Source: Gammaproteobacteria bacterium (GTDB lineage: Bacteria > Pseudomonadota > Gammaproteobacteria > Methylococcales > Methylomonadaceae). Taken from it: 40,762 nt of DNA. Shown in pieces: positions 18,222 through 29,024 of this stretch. The notes below the pieces were generated by a model. It did not search any database and was not told the origin of the DNA. It saw only the letters and a program-made list of their open reading frames with translations. The DNA lies in assembly GCA_018830325.1 (NCBI GenBank), contig JAHJSQ010000130.1:1-40762 (forward strand), given 5' to 3'. Position 1 is the stretch's first letter. Each line of letters opens with the position of its first letter. A program made the translations under genes and the position numbers.

Positions 18222-20081
18222 ATGCCTCGCACCTACACCATAAAAAACCCGGCGGAGGAAAACCGCATTTTTACGGGACGCGCGATTGTCGCGATGATCT
18301 TCATTCTCCTTCTATCGACCGGCTTAATCGTTCGCTTGGTTTATTTGCAGATTGTCGGCCACGAACATTACGCGACCTTAGCTAAAAACAACCATATTAA
18401 AATATCGCCGCTGCCACCGACCCGCGGCATCATCTTCGACCGAAAAGGTAGAGTGTTGGCCGATAATGTTCCAACATACAGCCTTGAGCTGATACCCGAA
18501 CAAATCAAAGATCTCGACGACACACTCGCTCGATTACAAGAATTATTGGACATTCCCGAAGATAAAATCGAGCAGTACCAAAAATTGCGCAAACGCGAAA
18601 AACGCTTTACCAGCACACCGCTATTGTTGCGCATGTCCGAGGAAGAAATCGCCAAATTCGCTGCAGTTAGACCTTATTTTCCGGGTGTCGATATTCATGC
18701 TCGCCTGGTCAGGCACTATCCCTACGACATTCTAACCTCGCATGTTATCGGTTATGTTGGGCGTATCAACGAAAATGAATTAAAAAGGCTTCCGGTTTCT
18801 GAATATCGCGGCACACACCATGTCGGCAAAGTTGGGATCGAGTTAGCTTATGAGACCGAACTACACGGCAAAGCCGGCTATGCCGAAATAGAAACCAACG
18901 CGCAATCCCGAGCGATAAGCACTTTAAAAACAGTCGACCCTACTGCGGGCTCAAACCTACACCTAACCCTCGATATCGATCTACAAAAGACCGCTTATGA
19001 TGCTCTCGATATTTATAACGGGGCGGTCGTGGCGATCGAGATAAAAACCGGTGGCGTCTTGGTTTTTACCAGTCGCCCCGGCTTCGATCCGAATCCGTTC
19101 GTCTACGGCATCGACACTAAATCATATAAAGAACTACAAACCTCGGATGCTCAACCGATGTTTAATCGGGCACTCCGAGGGCAATACCCGCCCGGCTCAA
19201 CGATCAAGCCTTTCATGGCCTTGGCCGGGCTTGAATATCAAGTGACTCACCCAGGCCAAAAAACTTATTGCCCCGGTTATTTTCAACTTCCCAATGTCAA
19301 ACATAAATACCGAGATTGGAAAAGAGGAGGCCATGGTACGGTGGATCTGAATCTCGCAATCGTTCAGTCTTGCGATGTTTACTTTTACAGCCTGGCTTTA
19401 TCGCTCGGCATCGACAACATCCACCGTTTTTTCACGAAGTTCGGCTTCGGAGAAAAATCCGGCATCGATCTAGTCGGCGAACTATCAGGCCTACAACCCT
19501 CTAAACAATGGAAGCGCAAAGCCCGTAATCAATCCTGGTATCCCGGCGAAACGGTTATTACCGGCATCGGCCAAGGTTATACTCAGGTCACGCCGCTGCA
19601 ATTAGCTCGAGCTACTGCTACGCTGGCTAATAAAGGCAAGGTCGTCCATCCGCACTTAGTGGGCTCGTTTACCGAGAATGGTATTCTGAAACCCGCGGAA
19701 GCCAAACCGGAAACCACCCTCGCGCTAAATCCTAGGAATATCGACGCGGTCGTCTCTGCCATGATCAATGTCGTACATAGCGCTAGGGGGACGGCTAGGA
19801 GCATCAGCCGGGGCATCGATTATCAAATTGCCGGCAAAACCGGCACGGCCCAGGTCTTTACCGTCAAACAAGAAAAGCGCTATAACGAAAACGAAATCGC
19901 TTTTAAACTACGCGATCATGCTTTATTCATGGCATTTGCGCCGGCTCACGACCCACAAATCGCTGTTGCCGTCATAGCCGAGAACGGCGGCCATGGCGGT
20001 TCTGTTGCGGCTCCGATAGCCGGAAAAATCATTCGTCAATATTTACAGGAACCCAGCGATGAAGACCGAAACGCGCAGTGA
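18222..20081 (+). CDS. mrdA: Penicillin-binding protein 2 (elongasome transpeptidase)
   Basis: 619 residues. One N-terminal membrane helix (about 20-40, AIVAMIFILLLSTGLIVRL), a non-catalytic pedestal with PTRGIIFDRKGRVLADN, then the transpeptidase domain. Active-site motifs are SxxK in PPGSTIKPF (Ser about 329), SxD in VQSCDVYFYSLA, and KTG in IAGKTGTAQVF. Cross-links side-wall peptidoglycan together with RodA, whose gene overlaps its end by 23 bp. Confidence 0.98.
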   Translation: MPRTYTIKNPAEENRIFTGRAIVAMIFILLLSTGLIVRLVYLQIVGHEHYATLAKNNHIKISPLPPTRGIIFDRKGRVLADNVPTYSLELIPEQIKDLDDTLARLQELLDIPEDKIEQYQKLRKREKRFTSTPLLLRMSEEEIAKFAAVRPYFPGVDIHARLVRHYPYDILTSHVIGYVGRINENELKRLPVSEYRGTHHVGKVGIELAYETELHGKAGYAEIETNAQSRAISTLKTVDPTAGSNLHLTLDIDLQKTAYDALDIYNGAVVAIEIKTGGVLVFTSRPGFDPNPFVYGIDTKSYKELQTSDAQPMFNRALRGQYPPGSTIKPFMALAGLEYQVTHPGQKTYCPGYFQLPNVKHKYRDWKRGGHGTVDLNLAIVQSCDVYFYSLALSLGIDNIHRFFTKFGFGEKSGIDLVGELSGLQPSKQWKRKARNQSWYPGETVITGIGQGYTQVTPLQLARATATLANKGKVVHPHLVGSFTENGILKPAEAKPETTLALNPRNIDAVVSAMINVVHSARGTARSISRGIDYQIAGKTGTAQVFTVKQEKRYNENEIAFKLRDHALFMAFAPAHDPQIAVAVIAENGGHGGSVAAPIAGKIIRQYLQEPSDEDRNAQ

Positions 20082-21189
20082 ACAATTCGTACCGCACTCG
20101 CTCCTCGGCAATCTATTGAGAAAACTGCATATCGACATTCCCTTGCTGATATGTTTGCTGCTAGTTCTTAGCCTAAGCTTTCTGATTTTGTATAGTGCTA
20201 GCGGGCAAGATACCGACATCTTGATCCGTCAGGCCACCCGCATGCTGATTGCCTTTGTCCTGATGATCGTACTTGCCCATATTAATCCTTATCAATTTAA
20301 ACGCTATTCGACGATTCTATACGGAATCGGCGTAACTTTGCTGGTTGCCGTGCTGATCATGGGGCAAATCGGTAAAGGCGCGCAGCGTTGGCTCGATTTA
20401 GGGTTCTTTCGCTTTCAGCCCTCGGAAATGCTCAAAATTACCGCACCGATGATGATTGCCTGGTATTTATCGGAAAACACTTTGCCCCCGAAGTGGAAGC
20501 AGATGGGTATCGCCGGCTTGCTACTCCTGCTACCGGCGCTACTGATTGCAAAGCAACCCGATCTCGGCACCTCGATATTGGTGTTCAGCTCGGGAGCCGC
20601 GGTCATTTTTTTTGCCGGACTATCATGGCGATTCATCATCAGTATCGGCGCTATTATTGCCTCGTTGACTCCTATTATTTGGCATTTTATGCGCGACTAT
20701 CAACGCGCCCGGGTTTTGACCTTTATCGACCCGGAAGCAGACCCGCTCGGGCGCGGTTATCATATCATCCAATCGAAAATAGCCATCGGCTCCGGCGGCA
20801 TCTTCGGCAAGGGCTGGCAAGGCAGCACCCAGGCCCAACTCGATTTTCTGCCAGAAAGCTCAACCGACTTTATATTCGCTGTATTTGCCGAAGAATTCGG
20901 TCTCTCCGGTTGCCTTGTGTTAATCGCGCTCTACATTGTTATTATTAGTCGTTGCCTGTATATTTCAATACAAGCGCAAGACAGTTACAGCCGCTTATTG
21001 GCGGGAAGTCTCAGCTTTACCTTTTTTGTCTATGTCTTTGTTAACATAGGCATGGTCATCGGCATCCTTCCGGTTGTCGGTGTTCCGTTACCGCTGATCA
21101 GCTACGGCGGAACCTCGATGGTTACCTTGCTCGCAGGATTCGGCATCCTGATGTCCATCCACACCCACAAAAAATTCTTACCGACTTAA
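20059..21189 (+). CDS. mrdB: Peptidoglycan glycosyltransferase RodA
   Basis: 376 residues. A SEDS-family membrane protein with about ten helices. Signature segments are GAQRWLDLGFFRFQPSEMLKI (about 97-117), KQPDLGTSILV with the catalytic Asp region (about 165-175), and GVPLPLISYGGTSMVTLLAGFGI near the C-terminus. It polymerises glycan strands in complex with PBP2. It overlaps the end of mrdA, and mltB follows 2 bp after the stop. Confidence 0.98.
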   Translation: MKTETRSEQFVPHSLLGNLLRKLHIDIPLLICLLLVLSLSFLILYSASGQDTDILIRQATRMLIAFVLMIVLAHINPYQFKRYSTILYGIGVTLLVAVLIMGQIGKGAQRWLDLGFFRFQPSEMLKITAPMMIAWYLSENTLPPKWKQMGIAGLLLLLPALLIAKQPDLGTSILVFSSGAAVIFFAGLSWRFIISIGAIIASLTPIIWHFMRDYQRARVLTFIDPEADPLGRGYHIIQSKIAIGSGGIFGKGWQGSTQAQLDFLPESSTDFIFAVFAEEFGLSGCLVLIALYIVIISRCLYISIQAQDSYSRLLAGSLSFTFFVYVFVNIGMVIGILPVVGVPLPLISYGGTSMVTLLAGFGILMSIHTHKKFLPT

Positions 21190-21191
21190 CG

Positions 21192-22520
21192 ATGAAGCAA
21201 ACCTCAATAGCCACTTTAATGCTTTGCGGAGCCCTGATACTGAGCTCCTCCTCCCCTTCTTCGGCGCAAGCGACCGCGCCGGTCTCGCAGTCCGAAACAT
21301 TGCCCGAAAACATGTCGGCATTCATACGTACGATGACGGCTAAGCACGGCTTCGACAAAAACAAACTGAATACATTATTCCGGTCGGTCGAATTGCAACC
21401 GCGCATCATCGAGGCCATCACACGTCCTGCCGAAGCGATGCCCTGGTACAAATACCGGAAAATATTCATGACCGAAGCGCGCATCGAAGGCGGCGTTAAA
21501 TTTATGCAAGATAATGCCGCGGCCTTGGCCGTTACACAACAAAAATACGGCGTCCCGCCCGAAATCATCACGGCGATCATCGGCGTCGAGACTTCCTACG
21601 GTAAAAATACCGGCAGTTACCGGGTCATCGATGCCTTGTCGACATTGGCTTTCAACTACCCGAAACGGAGCCCGTTTTTCACCAGCGAGCTTGAAAACTT
21701 TTTATTGCTATGCCGCGAGGAACACATCGATCCGTTACAACCGACCGGATCTTATGCCGGAGCAATGGGTATCCCGCAATTTATGCCAAGCAGTTTTCGC
21801 AGCTATGCAGCCGATTTCGAAGGAGACTATCACCGCGACATCTGGAACAATTCGGCCGATGCCATTGCCAGCGTCGGCAATTATTTTTACAAACATCACT
21901 GGCAACGCGGAAAACCGGTGACTTTTCAAGCGGCCGCGCAGGGCAACGCTTACCGCAAAGCTCTTGGGGGAGATCTGAAACCGGACCGTACTATAGCCCA
22001 ACTTAGGGCTTTAAATGTCGAATCGATAGAAACTGCGAGCTCCGACCGAAAAGCCAAACTCCTTGCTTTCGAACTGGAGCAAGGAGAAGAGCTTTGGCTA
22101 GGCTTGGACAACTTCTACGTCATTACCCGTTACAATCATAGCCCTCTCTATGCCATGGCGGTTTATCAGCTCAGCCGCGCGATTGCCGAACATTCGGAAA
22201 CTCCAAAGATAAGCGCCGGCCTACCGAACAACCCAACCGTTGTCCCTCCCCTCCCGGAAAGCGGTCAACAGGCCGTCATCTATATCCAACTAGGTGCTTT
22301 CGGTAATGAAGCCAACGCTCAAGCTTTACGCAAAAAAATCGCCGAACACAGCCTCCTTCCGCTACCCAAAATTAAACCCGTCACTCAAAACGGAACGACG
22401 CTTCACAAAGTGCAAATCGGCCCGTTAAAATCCGCCGAAGATGCCGAACGGTTGAACGCCAAACTGAATGAAATCGGCATCAATCAGACACGGTATATCG
22501 TCGAAAGCATCGGAAATTAA
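21192..22520 (+). CDS. mltB: Lytic murein transglycosylase B with C-terminal SPOR domain
   Basis: 442 residues. Signal peptide about 1-27 (LMLCGALILSSSSPSSAQA) with no lipobox, so it is probably soluble in the periplasm rather than the lipoprotein form of E. coli MltB. The catalytic domain (about 38-330) has IIGVETSYGKNTG with the catalytic Glu, and AMGIPQFMPSSFRSYA. After a proline-rich linker, residues about 360-442 are a SPOR domain (VIYIQLGAFGNEANAQAL and LHKVQIGPLKSAEDAERL) that would bind denuded glycan at division sites. In many relatives the next gene is rlpA, which carries the SPOR domain; here rlpA is absent and dacA follows. Confidence 0.93.
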   Translation: MKQTSIATLMLCGALILSSSSPSSAQATAPVSQSETLPENMSAFIRTMTAKHGFDKNKLNTLFRSVELQPRIIEAITRPAEAMPWYKYRKIFMTEARIEGGVKFMQDNAAALAVTQQKYGVPPEIITAIIGVETSYGKNTGSYRVIDALSTLAFNYPKRSPFFTSELENFLLLCREEHIDPLQPTGSYAGAMGIPQFMPSSFRSYAADFEGDYHRDIWNNSADAIASVGNYFYKHHWQRGKPVTFQAAAQGNAYRKALGGDLKPDRTIAQLRALNVESIETASSDRKAKLLAFELEQGEELWLGLDNFYVITRYNHSPLYAMAVYQLSRAIAEHSETPKISAGLPNNPTVVPPLPESGQQAVIYIQLGAFGNEANAQALRKKIAEHSLLPLPKIKPVTQNGTTLHKVQIGPLKSAEDAERLNAKLNEIGINQTRYIVESIGN

Positions 22521-22573
22521 CCAATCACTGTTACAATATGACCTTCTGTTTTTGTATGCTCACACCGCGAATA

Positions 22574-23737
22574 ATGACCTCCTCAAAAGTTTACCTCAGC
22601 CTGATTGTTTATCTATTTTTTAGCTTATTGCAAACGGCAAACGCGGCTTCCGATAAGACCGATCCAATCATGATTCCTTCGCCGCCGAGTATCGCCGCGA
22701 GCAGTTATATTTTGCTTGATGCCGATAGCGGCAAAGTGCTGGGCGAGAACAATGCCGACGTCAAACTCCCCCCCGCCAGTCTGACCAAAATCATGGCCGT
22801 TTATGTCGTCTTCACCGAATTGAGTAAAGGCCATCTGAGCCTGAACGAAAATGTCACGGTCAGTCAAAAGGCCTGGCGCACCCCGGGCTCGCGTATGTTT
22901 ATCGAAGTCAACAAACAAGTCACGGTCCAAGAGTTGCTCAAAGGTATCATTATCCAATCGGGGAATGACGCGAGCGTCGCACTAGCTGAACATGTCGCCG
23001 GAGACGAAGCCACTTTCGCCGAAATGATGAACCAACAAGCCGCCATACTCGGCATGAAAAACAGCCATTTCGTCAATAGCATGGGACTGCCCGACGACGA
23101 CCATTACACGACCGCGCAAGATTTAGCCATTTTAACTCGCGCAATGATCCGCGAATTTCCGGATTATTATGCGTGGTTTTCGGAAAAAGAATACACCTAC
23201 AATAAAATCACGCAACGTAATCGCAATAAACTTCTTTGGCGCGACCCAAGCGTCGACGGCGTCAAAACGGGCCATACCGAAGCGGCCGGTTACTGTTTAG
23301 TCGCATCGGCAGTTCGCGACGGCATGCGCCTGATTTCAGTCGTCATGGGAACCGGCAGCGAACGCGCTCGTGCCAATGAAAACCAGTCCTTGTTGAATTA
23401 CGGTTTCCGCTTCTATGAAACTCATCGACTGTACAAAGGCAATGAAGCCTTGACCGAGACCCGCATCTGGAAAGGCGCAGATAAAAACTTGGCTTTAGGT
23501 CTGGCCGAAGACCTTTATGTCACGATTCCACGCCGCCATTACGAAGACTTGAAGGCTGTCATTAATTTTGAACAAAAAATCATCGCACCGGTCAACCAAG
23601 GCGACAATTTAGGCACCGTCAGTGTGACGCTGGCCGGCGAACCATTAATGGAAAAGAAGCTAATCGCACTAACTACCGTAGAAAAAGGCAACTTAGTGCG
23701 CAAACTTTACGACACTGTTCTCATGCTGGTGAAATAA
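22574..23737 (+). CDS. dacA: D-alanyl-D-alanine carboxypeptidase (PBP5/6 family)
   Basis: 387 residues from the ATG at 22574, which gives a normal signal peptide (YLSLIVYLFFSLLQTANA). Starts at 22538 and 22556 would add an unusual extension. Active-site motifs are SxxK in ASLTKIMAVY, SxN in IIQSGNDASVALAEH and KTG in GVKTGHTEAAGY. A C-terminal beta domain and a short amphipathic end (LVRKLYDTVLMLVK) tether it to the inner membrane. It trims the terminal D-Ala of pentapeptides. Followed 3 bp later by the D-amino acid transaminase gene. Confidence 0.96.
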   Translation: MTSSKVYLSLIVYLFFSLLQTANAASDKTDPIMIPSPPSIAASSYILLDADSGKVLGENNADVKLPPASLTKIMAVYVVFTELSKGHLSLNENVTVSQKAWRTPGSRMFIEVNKQVTVQELLKGIIIQSGNDASVALAEHVAGDEATFAEMMNQQAAILGMKNSHFVNSMGLPDDDHYTTAQDLAILTRAMIREFPDYYAWFSEKEYTYNKITQRNRNKLLWRDPSVDGVKTGHTEAAGYCLVASAVRDGMRLISVVMGTGSERARANENQSLLNYGFRFYETHRLYKGNEALTETRIWKGADKNLALGLAEDLYVTIPRRHYEDLKAVINFEQKIIAPVNQGDNLGTVSVTLAGEPLMEKKLIALTTVEKGNLVRKLYDTVLMLVK

Positions 23738-23740
23738 AAA

Positions 23741-24586
23741 ATGAGTGATAACCCGACAGTTTATTTAAACGGCCAGTATCTTCCGCTCGATCAAGCCAAA
23801 ATCTCAGTGCTTGACCGCGGCTTTTTATTCGGTGACGGCATTTACGAAGTCATTCCCGCTTATGCCGGGCGCTTATTCCGCCTGCCGGAACACATCGACC
23901 GTCTCGAAGCCAGCCTGAAAAGCATTCGCCTAATTAGCCCTCACAGCCGCGAGCAATGGGCCGGTATTCTAGAGCCGCTGCTCGAACCGGGACAGGATCA
24001 ATACATTTATCTGCAAATCACACGCGGCGTAGCACCGAAACGTGACCATGCATTCCCCGAGCATATCGAGCCAACCGTATTCGCCATGTGTTCGCCGATT
24101 GTGCCCTTAAGCGACCGCGACAGTGGTGTCAAAGCCATCACGCTTGACGACACCCGCTGGGCATTATGTCATATCAAGGCGATTACCTTATTAGCCAACA
24201 TTTTGCTTAGACAAAAAGCGGTCGACCAAGGCTGTACCGAAGCGGTACTGGTCAAGGACGGCTACGTGACCGAAGGCGCGGCCAGCAATATTTTCGCGGT
24301 CCTCGACGGCATTCTAGTGACGCCACCGAAAGGCGAAGAAATTTTGCCCGGCATCACCCGCGATGTCATCCTGGAACTGGCTAAAATCAACGACATTCCC
24401 TATAGCGAAGATATTATTTCGCTCGAAGCCTTGAAAACCGCCGACGAAATCTGGCTTACCAGTTCGACTCGCGAAATCATTCCAGTCGTCGAACTCGACT
24501 CCCAACCTGTCTCGGACGGTAAACCGGGACCGGTTTGGCAAAAAATGCATCAACTTTATCAAGCGTTCAAGAAAGCCCAGTCATGA
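23741..24586 (+). CDS. dat: D-amino acid (D-alanine) transaminase, PLP class IV
   Basis: 281 residues. A fold-type IV PLP aminotransferase with DRGFLFGDGIYEVIPAYAGRLFRLPEHIDRL near the N-terminus, ITRGVAPKRDHAFP at about 92-105, the PLP lysine in HIKAITLLANILLRQKA (about 146) and VTEGAASNIFAV. This is the D-alanine transaminase pattern rather than IlvE (RGxxxRxHxFP). It would interconvert D-Ala and D-Glu. Placement right after dacA suggests recycling of the D-Ala released from peptidoglycan (inference). Its stop overlaps the ybeD start. Confidence 0.9.
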   Translation: MSDNPTVYLNGQYLPLDQAKISVLDRGFLFGDGIYEVIPAYAGRLFRLPEHIDRLEASLKSIRLISPHSREQWAGILEPLLEPGQDQYIYLQITRGVAPKRDHAFPEHIEPTVFAMCSPIVPLSDRDSGVKAITLDDTRWALCHIKAITLLANILLRQKAVDQGCTEAVLVKDGYVTEGAASNIFAVLDGILVTPPKGEEILPGITRDVILELAKINDIPYSEDIISLEALKTADEIWLTSSTREIIPVVELDSQPVSDGKPGPVWQKMHQLYQAFKKAQS

Positions 24587-24849
24587 GTGACCAAGAAGAT
24601 ATACTGAAATTCCCCTGCCGCTTTCCAATTAAAGCGATGGGCATGAACAGCATTGAATTAGATATTCATGTCGTCGAAATTATTCGGCGCCATGTCAACG
24701 ACCTTCACGAAGGCGCAGTCACATCGCGCCCCAGTAAAGGAGGAAAGTACACTTCAGTCACAGTCACCATCATCGCGACCAGCAAACAACAACTAGATGC
24801 GATTTATCAAGATTTAACGGACTCGCCGCTCGTATTGATGGCTTTATAG
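24583..24849 (+). CDS. ybeD: YbeD-family (DUF493) protein
   Basis: 88 residues from the ATG at 24583, in an ATGA overlap with dat. It reads MSDQEDILKFPCRFPIKAMG, with VTVTIIATSKQQLDAIYQDL later, the ferredoxin-like DUF493 pattern. The gene normally sits between dacA and lipB, as here, and has been proposed to influence lipoylation, but its function is not established. Confidence 0.93.
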   Translation: MSDQEDILKFPCRFPIKAMGMNSIELDIHVVEIIRRHVNDLHEGAVTSRPSKGGKYTSVTVTIIATSKQQLDAIYQDLTDSPLVLMAL

Positions 24850-24977
24850 TGACAAACGGATAACGCTTTCCAATGAAGACTTTCCATGGAATACCGTTGA
24901 CGGCAATGATAACGAAGAATATCGGCGATAATATGCCCTATCTGAATAATCTGCATCCCATTGCATAAGATAACACG

Positions 24978-25586
24978 ATGACACTGGCGATCCGCAACCT
25001 CGGCCTGCAACCCTACGAAGGGGTTTGGCGCGACATGCAAACGTTCACGCAGCAACGCGATACCCATACTCCGGACGAACTGTGGATCGTCGAGCATCCG
25101 CCGGTTTATACGCTCGGTTTGAACGGCAAACGCGAACACCTCTTGCAAGCCAGCGATATTCCCGTCGTACAAACCGATCGAGGCGGCCAGATTACCTACC
25201 ACGGCCCGGGACAACTGGTACTATATACATTACTGGACATCAAGCGCTTGAACCTGGGTATCCGAGCAATGGTCACGACGCTCGAGCAAGCAATCATAGA
25301 AACGCTGGCCCAATACGGCATTCGAGCATCATCGCAAGCCGACAAACCCGGCGTTTATGTCGCGGACAAAAAAATCGGATCGATCGGATTACGGGTAAAA
25401 AAAAACTGCAGCTATCACGGACTGAGCTTGAATAACCACATGGACTTAAGACCGTTCGACCGAATCAACACTTGCGGCTACGCCGACATGCAAGTCACGC
25501 AATTAGCCGACTTCGGCATCGAAATCGAAACTAGCGAACTGGCCGTACCGGTCGCTCACGCCATCACTCAGGCAATACCACGATGA
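24978..25586 (+). CDS. lipB: Octanoyltransferase
   Basis: 202 residues. Moves octanoyl from acyl carrier protein to lipoyl domains. Motifs are [15 protein letters not shown] (about 67-81), the catalytic Lys in [11 protein letters not shown] (about 131) and the catalytic Cys in [12 protein letters not shown] (about 169). It overlaps lipA by ATGA. 128 bp upstream of it are non-coding. Confidence 0.97.
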   Translation: MTLAIRNLGLQPYEGVWRDMQTFTQQRDTHTPDELWIVEHPPVYTLGLNGKREHLLQASDIPVVQTDRGGQITYHGPGQLVLYTLLDIKRLNLGIRAMVTTLEQAIIETLAQYGIRASSQADKPGVYVADKKIGSIGLRVKKNCSYHGLSLNNHMDLRPFDRINTCGYADMQVTQLADFGIEIETSELAVPVAHAITQAIPR

Positions 25587-26548
25587 CTTTACAAGCCCCC
25601 TCACGAAACACGCCGGAGTCGCATCAACGCAATTCCGTCAAACTCTCTCGAATCCCAGTCAAAGTCGAACCGGCTGCGGAACCGCTTCGCAAGCCTGATT
25701 GGATACGCATTAAAGTCTCGGCGAACGACGAAATCAACCGCATCAAAAAACTATTGCGCGAAAACAATCTGCACACGGTTTGCGAAGAAGCCGCTTGCCC
25801 TAACCTCGGCGAATGTTTCAGCCACGGCACCGCGACTTTCATGATCATGGGCGACCTCTGCACCCGTCGCTGCCCCTTCTGCGACGTTGCGCACGGAAAA
25901 CCAAAACCGCTCGATCAAAACGAACCGCTACATTTGGCGCAGACGATCAAGGCAATGAAGCTGAAGTATGTCGTGATTACCTCGGTCGACCGCGACGATT
26001 TGCGAGACGGCGGCGCAGGCCATTTCGCCGATTGTATCGCCGCAATTCGGCAAGAAACGCCGACCACCAAAGTTGAAATACTGGTTCCCGATTTTCGCGG
26101 TCGCCTCGACAAGGCCGTCGACATACTGAGCCGAGAGCCTTGCGATGTATTCAATCATAACCTGGAAACCGTTCCGAGATTGTACCGAGAAGCAAGACCG
26201 GGCGCCGATTACCAAGGCTCGCTCGATCTGCTCAAACGTTATCATGAAATCTGCCCGGAAACACCGACCAAGTCCGGTATAATGCTGGGCCTCGGTGAAA
26301 CGCACGACGAAGTCGTCGAGGTTATGAACGATTTAATCGCTCACGGCTGTTCAATGTTGACATTGGGCCAATACCTACCGCCAAGCAAGGATCATTTGCC
26401 GGTCAAGCGCTATTGGACGCCCGAGGAATTCGACGAACTGGCCGAAACGGCTCACGCGCTCGGCTTCAAACAAGTCGCCAGCGCGCCGCTAGTCCGCTCG
26501 TCCTACCACGCCGATCTGCAAGCCAAAGCGGTGGTATCGACAGATTAA
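25583..26548 (+). CDS. lipA: Lipoyl synthase
   Basis: 321 residues. A radical-SAM enzyme that inserts two sulfurs into octanoyl groups. The auxiliary cluster cysteines are in [13 protein letters not shown] (about 73-84). The radical-SAM CxxxCxxC is in [12 protein letters not shown] (about 99-106). The conserved C-terminal serine ligand is in RSSYHAD. A short lysine-rich leader precedes the core. A strong terminator follows. Confidence 0.98.
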   Translation: MTLQAPSRNTPESHQRNSVKLSRIPVKVEPAAEPLRKPDWIRIKVSANDEINRIKKLLRENNLHTVCEEAACPNLGECFSHGTATFMIMGDLCTRRCPFCDVAHGKPKPLDQNEPLHLAQTIKAMKLKYVVITSVDRDDLRDGGAGHFADCIAAIRQETPTTKVEILVPDFRGRLDKAVDILSREPCDVFNHNLETVPRLYREARPGADYQGSLDLLKRYHEICPETPTKSGIMLGLGETHDEVVEVMNDLIAHGCSMLTLGQYLPPSKDHLPVKRYWTPEEFDELAETAHALGFKQVASAPLVRSSYHADLQAKAVVSTD

Positions 26549-26553
26549 CAATA

Positions 26554-26585
26554 AAACCCATCGACCGGAAGTTGTCGATGGGTTT
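26554..26585 (+). terminator. Rho-independent-type terminator after lipA
   Basis: A perfect 12-bp stem, AAACCCATCGAC with its complement GTCGATGGGTTT, around an 8-nt loop, starting 6 bp after the lipA stop. The T-run is only three bases at the base of the stem, followed by CACTCTG. Confidence 0.75.
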
Positions 26586-26690
26586 CACTCTGTTCAGCCA
26601 ATCCTACGCTAAGACCAAAACCCGTTCGTTGGAAACTAACCGAATCTTAACCAATCCATTCACTTTTTACGATTCACTATTCACCAAAAT

Positions 26691-28967
26691 ATGGACATCA
26701 CTCAACGCATCGCCGAAGAATTAGCCGTCAGCCCGAAACAAGTCAATGCCGCGATTTCGTTATTGGACGAAGGCGCGACCGTACCTTTCATCGCTCGTTA
26801 CCGCAAGGAGATCACCGGCGGCCTTGACGACACGCAACTGCGTAACCTGGAAGAACGCCTGATTTATTTACGCGAGTTGAACGACCGGCGCGAAACCATT
26901 CTCGAAAGCATCAAATCGCAAGGCAAACTGACGCCCGATTTGGAAAAAGCTATCCTCGATGCCGACACCAAAACGCTGCTCGAAGATCTCTATCTACCGT
27001 ACAAACCGAAACGCCGCACCAAAGCTCAGATTGCGCGCGAAGCCGGCCTCGAACCCTTGGCTGATGCGATACTGGACGACCGCAGCCTCATCCCGAACGA
27101 AGCCGCGCTTAGCTATATCGATCAAGATAAAGGCGTTCCCGATACCGCCGCCGCACTAGACGGCGCACGCCAAATCATCATGGAACGCATTTCCGAAGAC
27201 GTCGAACTACTCACCGAATTGCGCGAACGCATCTGGCAAAAAGGCATCATTCACTCGGCCGTCGTAACCGGCAAAGAGCAGGAAGCCGCTAAATTCAAGG
27301 ACTACTTCGATTATCAGGAAGCCATCAACAAGATTCCGTCGCATCGAGCGTTGGCACTCTTCAGAGGCCGCAACGAAGTCTTGCTCAGCATCACATTGAA
27401 ACCCGCTCAAGAAGACCAGGACGAACATCGTTTATGCGAACAATTCGTCGCGAAATGTTTGAATATCACCGACACATCCAAACCGGCCGATGCCTGGCTC
27501 GCGGAGACTGCACGCTTCGCTTGGAAAATCAAATTATTCACACGCATCGACTTGGACTTGAAACTGCGTCTTCGCGAAGCCGCAGAACTTGAAGCGATCA
27601 GGGTATTCGCAAGCAACTTGCGGGATTTATTACTCGCCGCACCGGCCGGCCCAAAGGCGACGATGGGCCTCGACCCTGGCATCCGAACCGGCGTCAAGGT
27701 CGCGATCGTCGACCCAACCGGAAAGTTGCTCGCAACCGAAACAATCTATCCACTTCAACCTCGCAATCAATGGGATCAGTCTATCGACACATTAGCCCGA
27801 CTGATAGCGCAACATCGAGTCGATTTAGTCAGCATCGGCAACGGCACCGGCTCGCGCGAGACCGATCAACTGGTCGGCGATCTGATCAAGCGCCATCCGG
27901 AACTGAAAGTCACCAAACTGACTGTTTCGGAAGCCGGCGCATCGGTTTATTCGGCATCGGAACTAGCCGCGAAAGAATTTCCCGATCTCGACGTCTCGCT
28001 CAGAGGCGCGGTCTCGATTGCGCGACGTCTGCAAGACCCGCTCGCCGAACTGGTCAAGATCGATCCGAAATCGATCGGCGTCGGCCAATATCAGCACGAT
28101 GTCAATCAAGCGCAACTGGCCCGCATGCTCGACACCGTCGTCGAGGATTGCGTGAACGCGGTCGGTGTCGACGTCAATACCGCATCGGTCGCATTGCTCA
28201 AGCAGGTATCCGGCTTATCGGCCAGCGTCAGTGAGAATATCGTCGCGTTCCGCGATCAAAACGGGCCGTTCAAAAACCGCAAGCAATTGAAGAAGGTTCC
28301 GCGCCTCGGAGACAAAGCCTTCGAACAGGCGGCCGGTTTCTTACGCGTAATGAACGGCGACAATCCGCTCGACGCTTCCGCCGTGCATCCCGAAGCCTAT
28401 CCTGTCGTCGAAGCTATCATTGGCGACACCGGCAAATCGGTCCGCGACCTGATTGGTCAAAGCGCTTATCTTCGCTCACTGAGCCCGGCCAACTACATCG
28501 ACGAAACCTTCGGTCTGCCGACCGTAACCGATATTTTGCAAGAACTCGAAAAACCGGGGCGCGACCCGCGCCCCGAATTCAAGAGCGTGCAATACAAGGA
28601 AGGTGTCGAAAAAATCACCGACCTGAAACCTGGAATGATGCTCGAAGGTGTCGTCACCAATGTCGCAAACTTTGGTGCTTTTGTCGATATCGGCGTACAC
28701 CAGGACGGTCTGGTGCATATTTCGCATTTGGCCGATGTCTTCGTCAAAGACCCTCGCGATATAGTGAAAACAGGCGACATGGTCAAGGTCAAAGTATTAG
28801 AAATCGATGTGCCCAGACAACGCATTTCGCTGACCATGAAAAAGGAAGAATCCAACGCTGAAATAAAGCCGGTCTCATCGTCTCGCAAACCCGCCAAACA
28901 ACCCCAGCAAGCACCGAGGCCTAAAGGCGCGATGGCCGATGCATTAGCCAAAGCGTTGAAAAAATAA
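26691..28967 (+). CDS. tex: Tex-family transcription accessory / RNA-binding protein
   Basis: 758 residues, usual for Tex. It starts with the Tex N-terminal helical domain ([24 protein letters not shown]). A YqgF/RNase H-like domain follows at about 320-450 ([17 protein letters not shown]), then a helix-hairpin-helix region ([35 protein letters not shown]). An S1 RNA-binding domain at about 640-715 ([31 protein letters not shown]) and a basic tail complete it. It probably stands alone, as a terminator precedes it. Confidence 0.97.
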   Translation: MDITQRIAEELAVSPKQVNAAISLLDEGATVPFIARYRKEITGGLDDTQLRNLEERLIYLRELNDRRETILESIKSQGKLTPDLEKAILDADTKTLLEDLYLPYKPKRRTKAQIAREAGLEPLADAILDDRSLIPNEAALSYIDQDKGVPDTAAALDGARQIIMERISEDVELLTELRERIWQKGIIHSAVVTGKEQEAAKFKDYFDYQEAINKIPSHRALALFRGRNEVLLSITLKPAQEDQDEHRLCEQFVAKCLNITDTSKPADAWLAETARFAWKIKLFTRIDLDLKLRLREAAELEAIRVFASNLRDLLLAAPAGPKATMGLDPGIRTGVKVAIVDPTGKLLATETIYPLQPRNQWDQSIDTLARLIAQHRVDLVSIGNGTGSRETDQLVGDLIKRHPELKVTKLTVSEAGASVYSASELAAKEFPDLDVSLRGAVSIARRLQDPLAELVKIDPKSIGVGQYQHDVNQAQLARMLDTVVEDCVNAVGVDVNTASVALLKQVSGLSASVSENIVAFRDQNGPFKNRKQLKKVPRLGDKAFEQAAGFLRVMNGDNPLDASAVHPEAYPVVEAIIGDTGKSVRDLIGQSAYLRSLSPANYIDETFGLPTVTDILQELEKPGRDPRPEFKSVQYKEGVEKITDLKPGMMLEGVVTNVANFGAFVDIGVHQDGLVHISHLADVFVKDPRDIVKTGDMVKVKVLEIDVPRQRISLTMKKEESNAEIKPVSSSRKPAKQPQQAPRPKGAMADALAKALKK

Positions 28968-29024
28968 ACTTTAAATCCTCTGCTATACTGAAGCGAAAAA
29001 TTAAATCAACCGGCAGGACTTGCT

